From positions 59,134 to 123,133 of the forward strand of contig JASANG010001316.1 of NCBI GenBank assembly GCA_030248215.1: 64,000 nucleotides of DNA, read 5' to 3'. This DNA is from Enoplolaimus lenunculus (Eukaryota; Nematoda; Enoplea; Enoplida; Thoracostomopsidae). The notes beneath the pieces are model-generated. The model was not told the DNA's origin. It ran no database searches and saw only the letters and a program-made list of their open reading frames with translations. Both the position numbers and the translations under genes were made by a program. Positions within the stretch are counted from its first letter, which is position 1, and each line of letters begins with the position of its first letter. Shown piece by piece: positions 47,156-57,341 of this stretch.

Positions 47156-47908
47156 GGAAAAGAGGGGTCAGAAGGGAAACTGACGCCAAGAAGGTCACCA
47201 CGGATACAGAAACAAGAGGAGGCGAAGGAACAGGAGAAGTCGAAAGAGTTGTTGTGGGAGGAGTTGATTAAGCTGCAACCTAAAAAGGTACGGTCGCAGT
47301 CAGAGGCAGAAGAAAAACCGAGCACGAGTCTCGGTCAGCCACCGGCACCGGGATATATCGCGGTGCGAGGGCCAGATGGAAAGTTGAAATGGAGGTTTGA
47401 TAGAGACGCAAGGAAAAGGGCAATGGCCCAGAGGGCGCGCGTTAGTCCGAAGAGACCAACGGGCGGATATGTACGACCGGCTGCAGGGTCGGTGGTAAGT
47501 AGAATCGGACCGAGGCAGGCGAATCCGGTGTACAGTGCATCGGCTGTGCGATCACAGACAGCGCCTGGGTACCGAGGATCCGGAGCAGTAACGCAGAGGG
47601 TGGTTATTAGTCCACCAGCTGGGTCGGCAAGGGTACGGCCACCAGTCCGGCAAGCGTCGGGCGAGCGGTACCCTGTACGAGTTGGCGGTCACATGGGACA
47701 ATCGCAAGTGGCGCCGGCACGTGGTTATTACAATCAGCAAGTGGAGAACGTACGGCAGGCGATGCGAGAAAGTCGTCAAGTGGAACGACAGCAGCAGCAA
47801 CAACGGGCGTCGCGATCAGTGGCGCGCGATAATCAGTGGGTGACGCAGGAGGAATTGGACGCCTATTATGCGGACGTCCCTCGTGAACTGCGTCGAAAAC
47901 GCTTTTAA
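47030..47908 (+). CDS. Unrecognised basic Arg/Gln/Pro-rich protein, 5' end undefined
   Basis: The frame is open from a stop at 47027 to TAA at 47908 (about 292 codons) with no ATG in its first 150 codons; a GTG at 47093 or an upstream spliced start is possible. ATGGATTTAACCGG at 47010 is in another frame. Composition is low-complexity and basic: LTPRRSPRIQKQ, a coiled-coil-like EEAKEQEKSKELLWEELI, WRFDRDARKRAMAQRARV, Arg/Gly/Pro/Ser repeats, a Gln run (VERQQQQQRASR) and a C-terminal WVTQEELDAYYADVPRELRR. The LDAYYA piece resembles the UAP56-binding motif of ALYREF/FoP-type export factors (L-D-x-Y). No polymerase, nuclease or integrase domain is seen. The GC content is higher than in neighbouring genes. 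It may be a host gene or part of a mobile element. Confidence 0.5.
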   Translation, partial: GSSTLRTGLTPSPEKQQRKPAVTLQAEKEELRAEGYVTPPPAGKEGSEGKLTPRRSPRIQKQEEAKEQEKSKELLWEELIKLQPKKVRSQSEAEEKPSTSLGQPPAPGYIAVRGPDGKLKWRFDRDARKRAMAQRARVSPKRPTGGYVRPAAGSVVSRIGPRQANPVYSASAVRSQTAPGYRGSGAVTQRVVISPPAGSARVRPPVRQASGERYPVRVGGHMGQSQVAPARGYYNQQVENVRQAMRESRQVERQQQQQRASRSVARDNQWVTQEELDAYYADVPRELRRKRF

Positions 47909-49131
47909 TGGATCGGTAATAGACGTTTATTGTGGTTATTAGTTCGGTAATGCTGCGGGGTGCTGGGGGTTGTACTGGTACGCCGGGTCGTTGGAACGGA
48001 ATCTGGTGGAGTGACTTTATTTGGGCTGTTATGGGGCTGTTAATGTGGTAATGGTTGTAGGGGGTAATGTTAAACGGGTGCTGGGGGTGCGCTGGTACGC
48101 GGTTTCGTTATTGGGGTTTTATTGGACGCATTGGCAACATTGTCGTGGGTCGTTAGTGGTTTGTTATTGTTATTCGGCGGAAAAGACAAAAACTTTAAAA
48201 ATAAATAAAAAGTATATAAAAGAAAGAAAATGATGAAAAATTGTTGTTGTTATTGTTATTAATTGTTGTGTGGATTTACGCTTTTTAGCGACGGCAAAAA
48301 AGGCAGTAAATAGGGCCATAAAATTTTGTTCGATGCCAGGGTCGGCATCTGTGCCGAAGGGGGGATGTAGGTGGCTGTGCCACACTTAAACCTATTTCAA
48401 ACTAAAAACTAAAACTAAAATAAAACCCTATATCAAAACCACACCTTAAGGGAGTCCCTGGCTCCACCTAGTCTCTCTTAGAACTTAAGTTAGGCTTAGG
48501 CGTTGCTACAAGGCGTAGAAATTGGTAAATCGATGCTATGGCGGCTGTGTCCGCAATGTAAACTTACCTGGGGCCCTGCGTGGCCATAGAACGGTATTGA
48601 TTAATGTTGCAATTGTTGCTGGCCTAATCTGCGCTTAACGACATAGCTAGGCTATGTCAGCACCAAAATGGTGCTTTATTATTGAGTGTCTCCGGCATTG
48701 TTGTTGTTGTTGTAGTACCGGATGTGTGGCTCTCGACCTCGACCGCATTGCGGACACCCAATTGTGGGTGTCGGCAAAAATGCAAATGAGGTCGAGATGC
48801 CGATATGGGTAGCCAGGACCGGAATCAGTCTTGGTTCTTGATTTGGTACAAATCGGTTGCGTTTTTTTTTGTTGGATTGCGTTACAGAGTGTTTTTATTT
48901 ATTTGCTTTTTGGTTTTGCGTTGCGTTTGGAGTTAAAGCGGAAGTGGGTAAGTAGGTCGAAGTGGATTTAAGTTTAAGATTGTCACGGTGGCTTAAGGAT
49001 GTGAAGGAAATCAGGCATTACGGATTTTAATCGGCGTTGCGCAGGGCGCGGAAATTACCCAGTATTGGATACTGGTGTCATGTGCTAAAGGAACTTGGGA
49101 TATTAAAGGAAACCTGGGAAAAGTAGTCTAG
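47909..49131. other. Hairpin-rich non-coding DNA downstream of the central ORF (arm B)
   Basis: No gene is seen. Perfect hairpins: TCGGCA-TCTG-TGCCGA (48342-48357), GACATAGC-TAG-GCTATGTC (48640-48658) abutting AGCACCA-AAA-TGGTGCT (48659-48675), GACACCCA-ATTG-TGGGTGTC (48753-48772) nested within CTCGACCTC (48732-48740) and GAGGTCGAG (48788-48796), and CCAGTAT-TGG-ATACTGG (49059-49075). Confidence 0.65.
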
Positions 49132-49276
49132 TAAATCTAACGGGGTTAGATTTATTATTCTACAACGGCTGGGCCAAATCTAACGGGGTTAGATTGGTCG
49201 GAAATTTGGTGTAACTCTAACGGGGTTAGAGTACACGGTTTAACGGGGTGTAATTCTAACGGGGTTAGAATTGCAC
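49132..49276. other. Cluster of four CTAAC-GGG-GTTAG hairpins (arm B)
   Basis: Hairpins lie at 49132-49154 (10-bp perfect stem), 49174-49197 (one bulge), 49209-49236 (one bulge) and 49248-49276 (one T-G pair). All share TCTAAC-GGG-GTTAGA. The pair just outside this core is A-T, A-T, C-G and T-A in the four hairpins, and the outer flanks (TAA/TTA, CCA/TGG, GTGTA/TACAC, GTG/CAC) also co-vary. This implies selection on pairing rather than on sequence. Confidence 0.85.
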
Positions 49277-49589
49277 GGATTCTGGAAAAACGGCAAAATT
49301 AAAACGGCAAAAGTATTGGGTACGGTAAAGCCAGTGGCTGGATTAAATCAGATTCAGACGTCGGCTTTAAGGATTCCGGCTCGGGTTACCAGTTAAATTG
49401 CATAACCTGTGATTTGCTGGCCTTAAATTTGGGTATTTTGTGTGTCATACGGGTTGCGGGTTGGGATTTATAATAAACATTTACCGGCCGCGTTTTACTA
49501 AATCAGAGCGAATAGCATACATCGAGGAAAGAACTATACAGGCGATACAGGATACAGGCTTAAGTCAAAATCACGAACTTCTCACAATG

Positions 49590-51280
49590 CATACCCTAGT
49601 AGCCTTACAGTAGCTTAGCTTCGATGCTCCGTCCCCTTGACTTTCATTACTACTATTAAATACAAATCCACTACTTTCCAGAAACACAAATCCCAAGTCC
49701 CACCTTGACATATCCCAAATCCCAAATCCAAATCCCACCTTGCCATATTCCAAAATACCAAGAAAAATGCCACCGGACCTTTTGAATCCCGAATCCCCAA
49801 ATCCCTACCTTGACCATATCCCAAATCCCACCTTCGACCATATCCCGAAATCCAAATCCCAAATCCCAAATCCCATTGAACATATTCCAATTCCAACAGA
49901 ACGTTAAGGGGGCACTAGCTTGTATCATCCCATCCACCTTGACGGGCGAACCATCCTACCTGACCAATCCCGAATCCCATCCCACCAGACCTATCCCGAA
50001 ACCACAACAGCCCACTCGACCAATCCATCCCATCCATCCCACGCCAATTCAATCCAACACCCAGACATTCGACCCAATCCCAGCCCACTCGACCAATCCA
50101 CCCACCGACCAATCAACAGCAACAACCCCAGACAACCAACCAACCCAATGCAACGAATTACATATATTGATCCGTACATTCATCCGAACAGACCCATACA
50201 CCAAATTAAGCATTTTGGATCCTAGTATCTACCAAGCATTCACAGATTGAATTTTTGCCCTCCCAGCTATTGTGAATAGTAGAGATTTATATAAATAAAA
50301 TTGGAATACATTATACATTATTTTTACAGAGGTCTTAGGCTTAGCAAAAATCATCCGAAAATCCCCCCTTACCACATATCGGAATCCCAAAATGCCACCT
50401 TCAACCGTATCCCGAAATTGTAAAATCCCCAAATCCCACAATCGACCATATCCCGAAATCCCAAAATCCCACCGTCCCACCTATCACCATATCCCAAAAT
50501 CCCAAAGTCCCACCATCCCACCTATCACCAAACACCTCCAAACCCCGACCCCCCACCCTACCACAAAACCCAATCCAAGACCCACCCATCACCATAATCC
50601 GAAATCCCACCATCCCCCATACCCCCCTACCCCCAAATCCCAAAATCCCACCATCCCACATACCCACATCCCCCAAAACAACAACCTCCCAAATTTTCGC
50701 ACGGAGCCCCCACACCCAGAATCCCAGCTGCCTATCAATACTACCTCCCCAACACTCAGTCCGAGTCCTTCTACGACACCCCCACAAAACACCACATCCA
50801 TGTCCATTAAAACCCGACCCAACTTACACCATACCAGCGCATGAAGGCCATCCATCGACCCATCGCATTCCATCCCCAGAACCCTACCCATTAACCGCAC
50901 TTTACACACCCCCCCACACGTAAGCACCTAATCCTGAGAAACCCTCCCGAACTCAAAGACCTAGTCACTGGAGAACATAGAAGGAAACACAAAGCAGCAA
51001 ACAGCAAACAATAACAAGAGATGCAAATCAACAACCACGAACGACAAAAAACGATGACAGACATAAACCAGCTCACCACGAGATGAATTGTTTCACATGG
51101 TATAGTCGCCCCACCAAAACACCCAAAACCACCCCCACAAAAGCCACAAACCGCACACCAACAGCCGCCGACCCCACAAGCCCCCCCAACGCCACGCAAC
51201 AAACAAAGAGCAACACAAAAGAAGCAAACAACACAGCGAAAAAAACAAGAAGCACAACCAAGCTCAAACACACAGAGAAA
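49590..51280. repeat. C-rich low-complexity block found only in arm B
   Basis: The plus strand is dominated by CCCAAATCCCA, ATCCCACC, CATATCCCGAAATCC and CCACCC-type words in a loose repeat of about 30 bp, interrupted by about 130 bp of ordinary AT-rich sequence near 50215-50345. Arm A has only a short segment (about 44290-44390) at the corresponding place. Pro/Thr/Ser-rich open frames in both directions (49810-50250, 50392-50844 and others) are composition artefacts. The complementary strand has GGGATTTGGGATTTGGG runs. It may be a true degenerate minisatellite or error-rich consensus. Confidence 0.7.
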
Positions 51281-51483
51281 GATGCGTATAACAGTGTTGT
51301 GTTTTCTGCCAGTTCGTTCTCTATGGGACCTTATAGAATGTTTTGCTAAGCAAGCATACAATATATCAAAACACCCCCACACACCCTCCCATCAAAAACC
51401 CACCAACCACAACCGGCTCCGTCCCTACCCTACCGAAATCACAAGACAGACTCCGTCCCACATACTCGGCCAATGTAATAGCA

Positions 51484-54370
51484 CTAGGGGCAAGTATACC
51501 TTTCCACGGTGGAAAACTTATAACCAGGAGTGCAGCGCAGCCAGTCTTGTATGACGGCGTAAATTTTCCGATGATTAGTGGTAGGAAAATTAAAAAAGTT
51601 TCATGCCTAGATTTTACCCTGGGTTAGATAGGAAATCTGAATTTATAGGTTTTGGTTGGAAAACGGGAAAAGTGGAAAATTCTAATGCCTAGATTTTCCC
51701 CCCTGGGTTGGTAGGGAAAGTCTGAAGCATAGGTTTTGGTTGGGAAAACGGGAAAAGTGTAAAATTCTAAGTGCCTAATTTTTTCCCTGGGTTGGTAGGG
51801 AAATCTGAAGCATGGGTTTTGGTTGGAAAACGGGAAAAGTGGAAAATTCGCCAATGCCTAGATTTTCCCCTGGGTTGGTAAGCCCAAAATAAAAAGAAAA
51901 GGGAAAATCTGAAAGCATAGGTTTTTGTTCTAGGCTAAGGTGGTTGGAAAATGGGAAAAGTGTAAAATTCTTAATGCCTAGATTTTTCCCCTGGGTTGGT
52001 AGGGGAAAATTTGAGCCATAGGGTTTTGGTTGGAAAACAGGAAAAGTGAAAAATTGAAATGCCTAGATATTTTCTTTGGTTAGTAAGAGAATAAAAAAGA
52101 AAAAAAAAACAACACAAAAAAAAGCAAAAAAAAAAAAAACAAGCACGAAAAAAAAGAAAGAAAAGAAAAGAAAAAGAGATGTGTAGGGGAAATCTAAAGC
52201 AGGTTATGGTTGGAACAGCAAAAAAAAAAAAAACGGGGAAAAGTGGAAAATTTTAATGACTAGATTTTTACCGTGGGTTGGTAGGGAAATCTGAAGCATA
52301 GGTTTTGGTTGGAAAACAGGAAAAGTGGAAAATTGAAATGCCTACATATTTTCTTGGTTAGTAAGAGAAATTTAAAGCGATGGTTGGAAAACGGGAAAAG
52401 TGGAAAAGTGGAAAATTTAAGCGTAGGGCATAGGTTTTGGTTGGAAAACGGGAAAAGTGGAAAATTCTAATGCCTAGATTTTTCTCCTGGGTTGGTAAGG
52501 AAAATCTGAAGCATAGGTTTTGGTTAGAAAACGGGAAAAGTGGAAAATTCCAATGCCTAGATTTTTATCCTGGGTTGGTAGGGAAAACCTGAAGCAAAGG
52601 TTTCGGTTGGAAAACGGAAAAAGTGGAAAATTCAAGCGTAAGGCATAGGTTTTGGTTGGAAAACGGGAAATGTGAAAAATTGAAATGCCTAGATTTTACC
52701 CTGGGTTGGTAGGGAAAATCTGGAGCATTGGTTTTCGCTGGAAAACGGGAAAAGCGGAAAATTTTAATGCCTAAATTTTTACCTTTGGGTTGGTAGGGAA
52801 AATCTGAAGCATAGGTTTTGGTTGGAAAACGGGAAAAGTGGAAAATTTTAATGCTTAGATTTACCCTGGCTTGGTAGGGAAAATCTGAAGTATAGATTTT
52901 GGTTGAAAAACGGGAAAAGTGGAAAATTTAAAAGCCTAGATTTACCTTAGGTTGGTAGGGAAAATCTGAAGTATAGATTTTGGTTGAAAAACGGGAAAAG
53001 TGGAAGATTTAAAAGCCTAGATTTACCTTAGGTTGGTAGGGAAAATATGAAGCATAGGTTTTGGTTGGAAAATGGGAAAAGTGGAAAATTTAAACGCCTA
53101 GATTTACCTTAGGTTGGTAGGAAAAATCTGAAGCATAGGTTTTGGTTGGAAAACGGGAAAAGTGGAAAATTTTAATGCTTAGATTTACCCTGGCTTGGTA
53201 GGGAAAATCTGAAGTATAGATTTTGGTTGGAAAACGGGAAAAGTGGAAAATTTAAACGCCTAGATTTACCCTGGGTTGGAATTTAGCAACGCCCAAATTT
53301 GATATATTTATGTTTCCTCGGTTTTCCGGCCATTAGCCAACAACGTCTTTAAAACAAATTAAAACTTTTTTACAACCTTAAGGGGTCACTCAAAGCGTCG
53401 ACTTTGTTAACAGACTTATGTTCTGATGGGCCACTCGGTGGTATCTTGTTTTGACCAATCTTGTGCTGGGACTATCATAATCTGATATATTTAATAGTCA
53501 TGTATTATTTCGGGTAAATGCTCTGCTCATTTAGGTTTAACTGTGTAAAGTGATTTTGTTCATTGCACTGTTCCGCTCCGCGGTTTCTTGTTTTGACCAG
53601 TGTCGAAATATATTGCCTGTTAGTTTGTAAGATGCAACCGGAGGTGAAAAATGTCAGATCCGGAGCCGGAAGTGAACAAAAGAAGCCGGAACCGTTGATG
53701 ATGCCGCAGGTGAGGTGAAATCAGGTCGTTGAAATGATATTTAACTTGTTAATTTTAGCAAATATCTGCTATGTGTTGTTAAATCGTTCCATTGGAATTT
53801 TCTACTTTTCCCATTTTCCAAACAAAACCTATGCTTTAGATTTTCCCTTCCAACCAGGGGGAAATCTAGATGTAGAAATTTTCCACTTTTCCCGTTTTAA
53901 AAACAAAACCAATGCTTCAGAATTTTCCTACCAACCCAGGGTAAATTTAGGCGTTTAAATTTTCCAAATTACCCGTTTTCCAACCAAAACCTATGCTGCA
54001 GATTTTCCCTACCAACCAAGGGAAAATCTAGGCGTTTAAATTTTCCACTTTTCCCGTTTTCCAACCAAAACCCATGCTTCAAATTTTCCCTACCAACCCA
54101 GGAATAATGTAAGCTTTTAAAATTTCCACTTTTCCCGTTTTCCAAACAAACTTTTACACTACAGATTTTCCCTACCAACCCGGGGAATATGCAGGCTTAT
54201 GAATTTTCCACTTTTCCACAGCAAAACCTATGCTCGCGATTTTTCCTACCAACCATTGAAAAATCAGGTCGTCATACCGGAGTGGCTGCGATGCACTCCT
54301 GGTCGTAAGTTTTCCACCCTGGAAAAGTGGAAGCCCCTGATCTATACATGGGCCATCGTATCATAGATAT
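51484..54370. mobile_element. Fold-back element with 83-bp minisatellite (arm B)
   Basis: This is the inverted counterpart of 40741-44193 with the same terminal inverted repeats (about 51500-51595 and 54260-54370) and unique spacer (about 53280-53800). The long block is on the left here and holds fewer units than in arm A. Stray A-rich inserts at 51880-51960 and 52085-52250 have no counterpart in arm A. Confidence 0.78.
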
Positions 54371-55283
54371 CTTCCGCAATCATAGATCCTGCCCTTTCGT
54401 GCTCTTGGAAGCGATTTCAGACTAGATCTGCACTTGATCCAGGACTCGGAATGCATGCGGCCTACGCACTAGAGTCTTCCGTGTCTGCGTTTTGAGTTGG
54501 TGTTGAAAGTGAACAAAATGCTGTTAACTTTGGCACAGTTGCCAGGAATTTGCTTTTCTGACGCGATCGCTTTTGATTAGACGCACCGCTTGCAAATATT
54601 CTACTACTCATTTTAAATATAATTAATTTATAAATTATTCAAAACAAATGCAGCAAGTATTTGCCTGAAAAAGAATGATATAGTCCTTCATATTTCGAAT
54701 GTAAAAAGTACCTATCTTTTGCAAAAAATACAAAACAGGTTTGTTTTTATAACAAACGTTACGTTTTCCTAAAGTGAGGCCTCCCAGACCCAGAGGCCAC
54801 ACAGCTGGGGGTATTGAGGCGGTGGTGACGCTTCTGCGAGTTACTTCTTCCAAATACACGCTAAATTTTTGTACGGAAGAATTGGATCTGTATATCGTAC
54901 ATAATTAGTTAGCTAGGGAATGAGTTTACTTACTCATTATCCCAGCCTATTTTGGAAGTGTAGATACTAAACATTCATACATTGGTGTTAAAATTTTTTG
55001 TCAGCGGCGATGAGTTAGCATTATCCTTCCACAGTCGCTGCAGAGGAACAACAGTGGGCACAGGAGGCAATTGCTTACTTCGTAATCTACCATTCGTTTG
55101 GAGGTTGAGATATCCATATACGTGAATTCTTGCTTATCAGGAGTACGCTCTGGAGTTTGAATACAAGATTTTTGGGTTTGTTATAAGTTTGATAGGTTAT
55201 TTGTGCTAAATAAACGAATACGTTGTTTTTCTTATATCAAAATTTTTTGAGTAGGCTCAAATAATTTGAGACTGTCTCAGTCT

Positions 55284-55460
55284 CAGCGGTCCCGTAGCCA
55301 AGGGGGAATGGGCCAAGGGGCTCATCCCTCTCGCACAATTTTGCACCACCCCCCTAGAAAATTTTTAACTCTGCTGCTTGCAAGTCATAAAAACCCATGA
55401 ATGCCCCTCCTAAAAATTTTTTAGCCCGCCGTAGCAAAATGACCTGGCTACGCGCGCCTG
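55284..55460. mobile_element. Short MITE, CAGCGGTCCCGTAGCCA ends
   Basis: The left CAGCGGTCCCGTAGCCA pairs imperfectly with the right TGGCTACGCGCGCCTG. It sits in a GTCTCAGTCTCA simple sequence, so any target duplication is masked. No coding capacity. Confidence 0.6.
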
Positions 55461-55842
55461 AGTCTCAGTCTCAACTTCTTCATTGAGACTCCCATTCCTG
55501 TAGGTACCAGGGATGGGCGGTCTTGGTTGACAACCCAGTCCAACCACGACAAATCTCGGTATCGGTCAATTTTGGGTCATCACCGAAAGAAATTAAAATT
55601 ATTAAAATAAACTATTTCTGATGCTTTTTCGTATGTAGTTTTTTGTGTTTTTCATCGTTTTTAATTTCATATTTCACAGAAAAATTTTATTCATCAGCCA
55701 TAGCTCACTTCAACTATACAGTCATATACTTGCTGAATCCGCGACTCTCTGATCTCTGTCAGAACTGCACGGTCGGGACGGCCCCTTTCCTCGAAGTACT
55801 GTGAATATACATGATTTTCCTCTTAATATCTCCGAAAGATAT

Positions 55843-55914
55843 GGCCACGCCGGGAGTCGAACCTCGGACCTCTCGCTCGCGAGTCAAGCGCGCTACCCAT
55901 TACACCACGCGGCC
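55843..55914 (-). tRNA. tRNA-like segment in tandem unit, loop position CGC, doubtful function
   Basis: It has a 72-nt core homologous to 39540-39611, with acceptor stem and boxes A and B kept. The anticodon-loop position reads CGC instead of CAT, and the anticodon and T stems have mismatches. It is the first of two copies 352 bp apart. A SINE or pseudo-tRNA is likelier than a functional gene. Confidence 0.4.
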
Positions 55915-56194
55915 GATATCCTAATTTCCTCTGGTCGTATATGTGCACAAGTATGTAATGTGTTAACATTACACACTCTGCACATACACAAGCCGCGTAT
56001 ATATACTCACATTCCACCTTCTTTAGGCGGTCGCCCCGGACCGCGAATCCAAACTTCTCCGAATCCATGAGCCTGCAATTTAAAGCGCCCGTCTCGGTGG
56101 GACCTCCATGTCAGAACTGCACGGTCGGGACGGCCCCTTTCCTCGAAGTACTGTGAATATACATGATTTTCCTCTTAATATCTCCGAAAGATAT

Positions 56195-56266
56195 GGCTAC
56201 GCCGGGAGTCGAACCTCGGACCTCTCGCTCGCGAGTCAAGCGCGCTACCCATTACACCACGCGGCC
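56195..56266 (-). tRNA. Second tRNA-like segment of the tandem pair, doubtful function
   Basis: It is nearly identical to 55843-55914, with one change in the acceptor region (GGCTACGC for GGCCACGC on the plus strand). The same CGC loop and weak stems are present. Confidence 0.4.
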
Positions 56267-56520
56267 GATATCCTAATTTCCTCTGGTGGTATATGTGCAC
56301 AAGTATGTAATGTGTTAACATTACACACTCTGCACATACACAAGCCGCGTATATATACTCACAATCTCGGTGGTTCCAAACCACCGAGACTCAAAAAAGC
56401 GATACCATGACCTGCCAAATACCGAGACTTACCGAGACCGAAACCAAGACTCCCATACGAGTAGGATACGACAGTTTTAGTTCTGAGTTCTTGCAGCTTA
56501 AAAATGAGGGGTGGGTTTAC

Positions 56521-56586
56521 GAGGTTTCGATACCCAGTGGCCGACGTATTCTCAATTCACCGCGCTACCACTGAGCCATTCTGCCT
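56521..56586 (-). repeat. Another tRNA-derived segment
   Basis: On the minus strand it reads AGGCAGAATGGCTCAGTGG, a good A-box region, and then a degenerate B box GGGTATCGAAACC at tRNA spacing. No cloverleaf can be completed. Confidence 0.45.
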
Positions 56587-57341
56587 CACAATCAACTGCT
56601 GGGTTTTTCTGTTTTTATGCCTTATAAGAACCTCAGCATAATACACACGCATCTTGCTTCTTCTATGCTATTACTACTGATGTATATGAAGGCTCTGAAA
56701 ATGCTTCTATGTTTTAACCGATGTGCAGCATTAGCATGAAATTATTTTGCCTCCATGCACCCGCATATCACAGGGTATAATACAAGTAGTAATCCGAACA
56801 AATAATACAGCGTGACAGTTTAGGTAGGATCGATCGAAAAAGAAATTAAGTCTGGAATTTTGGGTAGATTTTTGAGACGGCAGGAATTTAATAGAAACAG
56901 GGGATGCGCCAGCATAAATAATTCGAAATATGCGAAAGAAGAAATACAGGCGCAATCTAAGGCAAGAAAACGTCATGTGCATTAACAAAATCAGCACAAC
57001 CTAAACAAGTTAAAAGCAACTAGTATGACTCGCGATGCATCAAGGCGAGCTTGCATGGTTTAGCGATTAGTAGAGGACATAAACACGGTAGCCGCGGCAA
57101 TCAAGCGGGGAACTGTGGTTACAGGGCAACCACAGGCTCCTATCCGACACTCAGTTTGTAGGAACTATGTAAATGTTTATTTTTGATGCATTAGATACGT
57201 ACTTTATAAGCTGCTACTAGACCTCGAACGAAGAAACATTGTGTTTTCGACTGCGGTTTTCTAATTCAAACCTTCGATCTATTGCAGTTTCGCAAACGGC
57301 TAGGTTCCTTAAAGAACCTTGAGAAGAGCTTATGTTGTGTC

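Larger units (their letters stand above)
55508..56460. mobile_element. hAT-like MITE interrupted by tRNA-like units
   Basis: The left end CAGGGATGGGCGGTCTTGG and the complement of the right end (TCGTATGGGAGTCTTGG) are related; CTCGGTATCGG/CCGAGACC motifs recur inside. Flanks GTAGGTAC and GTAGGATAC resemble a slightly changed 8-bp duplication. Two 352-bp tRNA-like units (about 55750-56363) are inserted within it. A perfect 10-bp hairpin CTCGGTGGTT-CCA follows at 56366-56388. Confidence 0.5.
55213..57174. other. Arm-B-specific nest of insertions
   Basis: Flanks match arm A exactly up to GTGCTAAATAA at the left and AAATGTTTATTTTTGATGC at the right, but arm A holds only its 0.45-kb tRNA-like repeat there. 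Inside, in order: a 177-bp MITE, a hAT-like element split by two tRNA-like units, another tRNA-like segment near 56521, then unassigned DNA to 57174. Confidence 0.7.

Noticed and set aside
46285-47803. Open frames antisense to the central ORF (83 and 111 residues)
   Set aside because: They are shadows of the GC-rich ORF on the other strand, mirrored in both arms.
44180-49560. Central module as an LTR or other virus-like element
   Set aside because: No terminal repeats, polymerase, protease, integrase or capsid-like region can be recognised; only one basic ORF and hairpins are visible.
49810-51554. Pro/Thr/His-rich and Gly/Trp-rich frames on both strands
   Set aside because: Both strands are open because the C-rich repeat lacks A/T-rich stop codons; the composition explains all of them.
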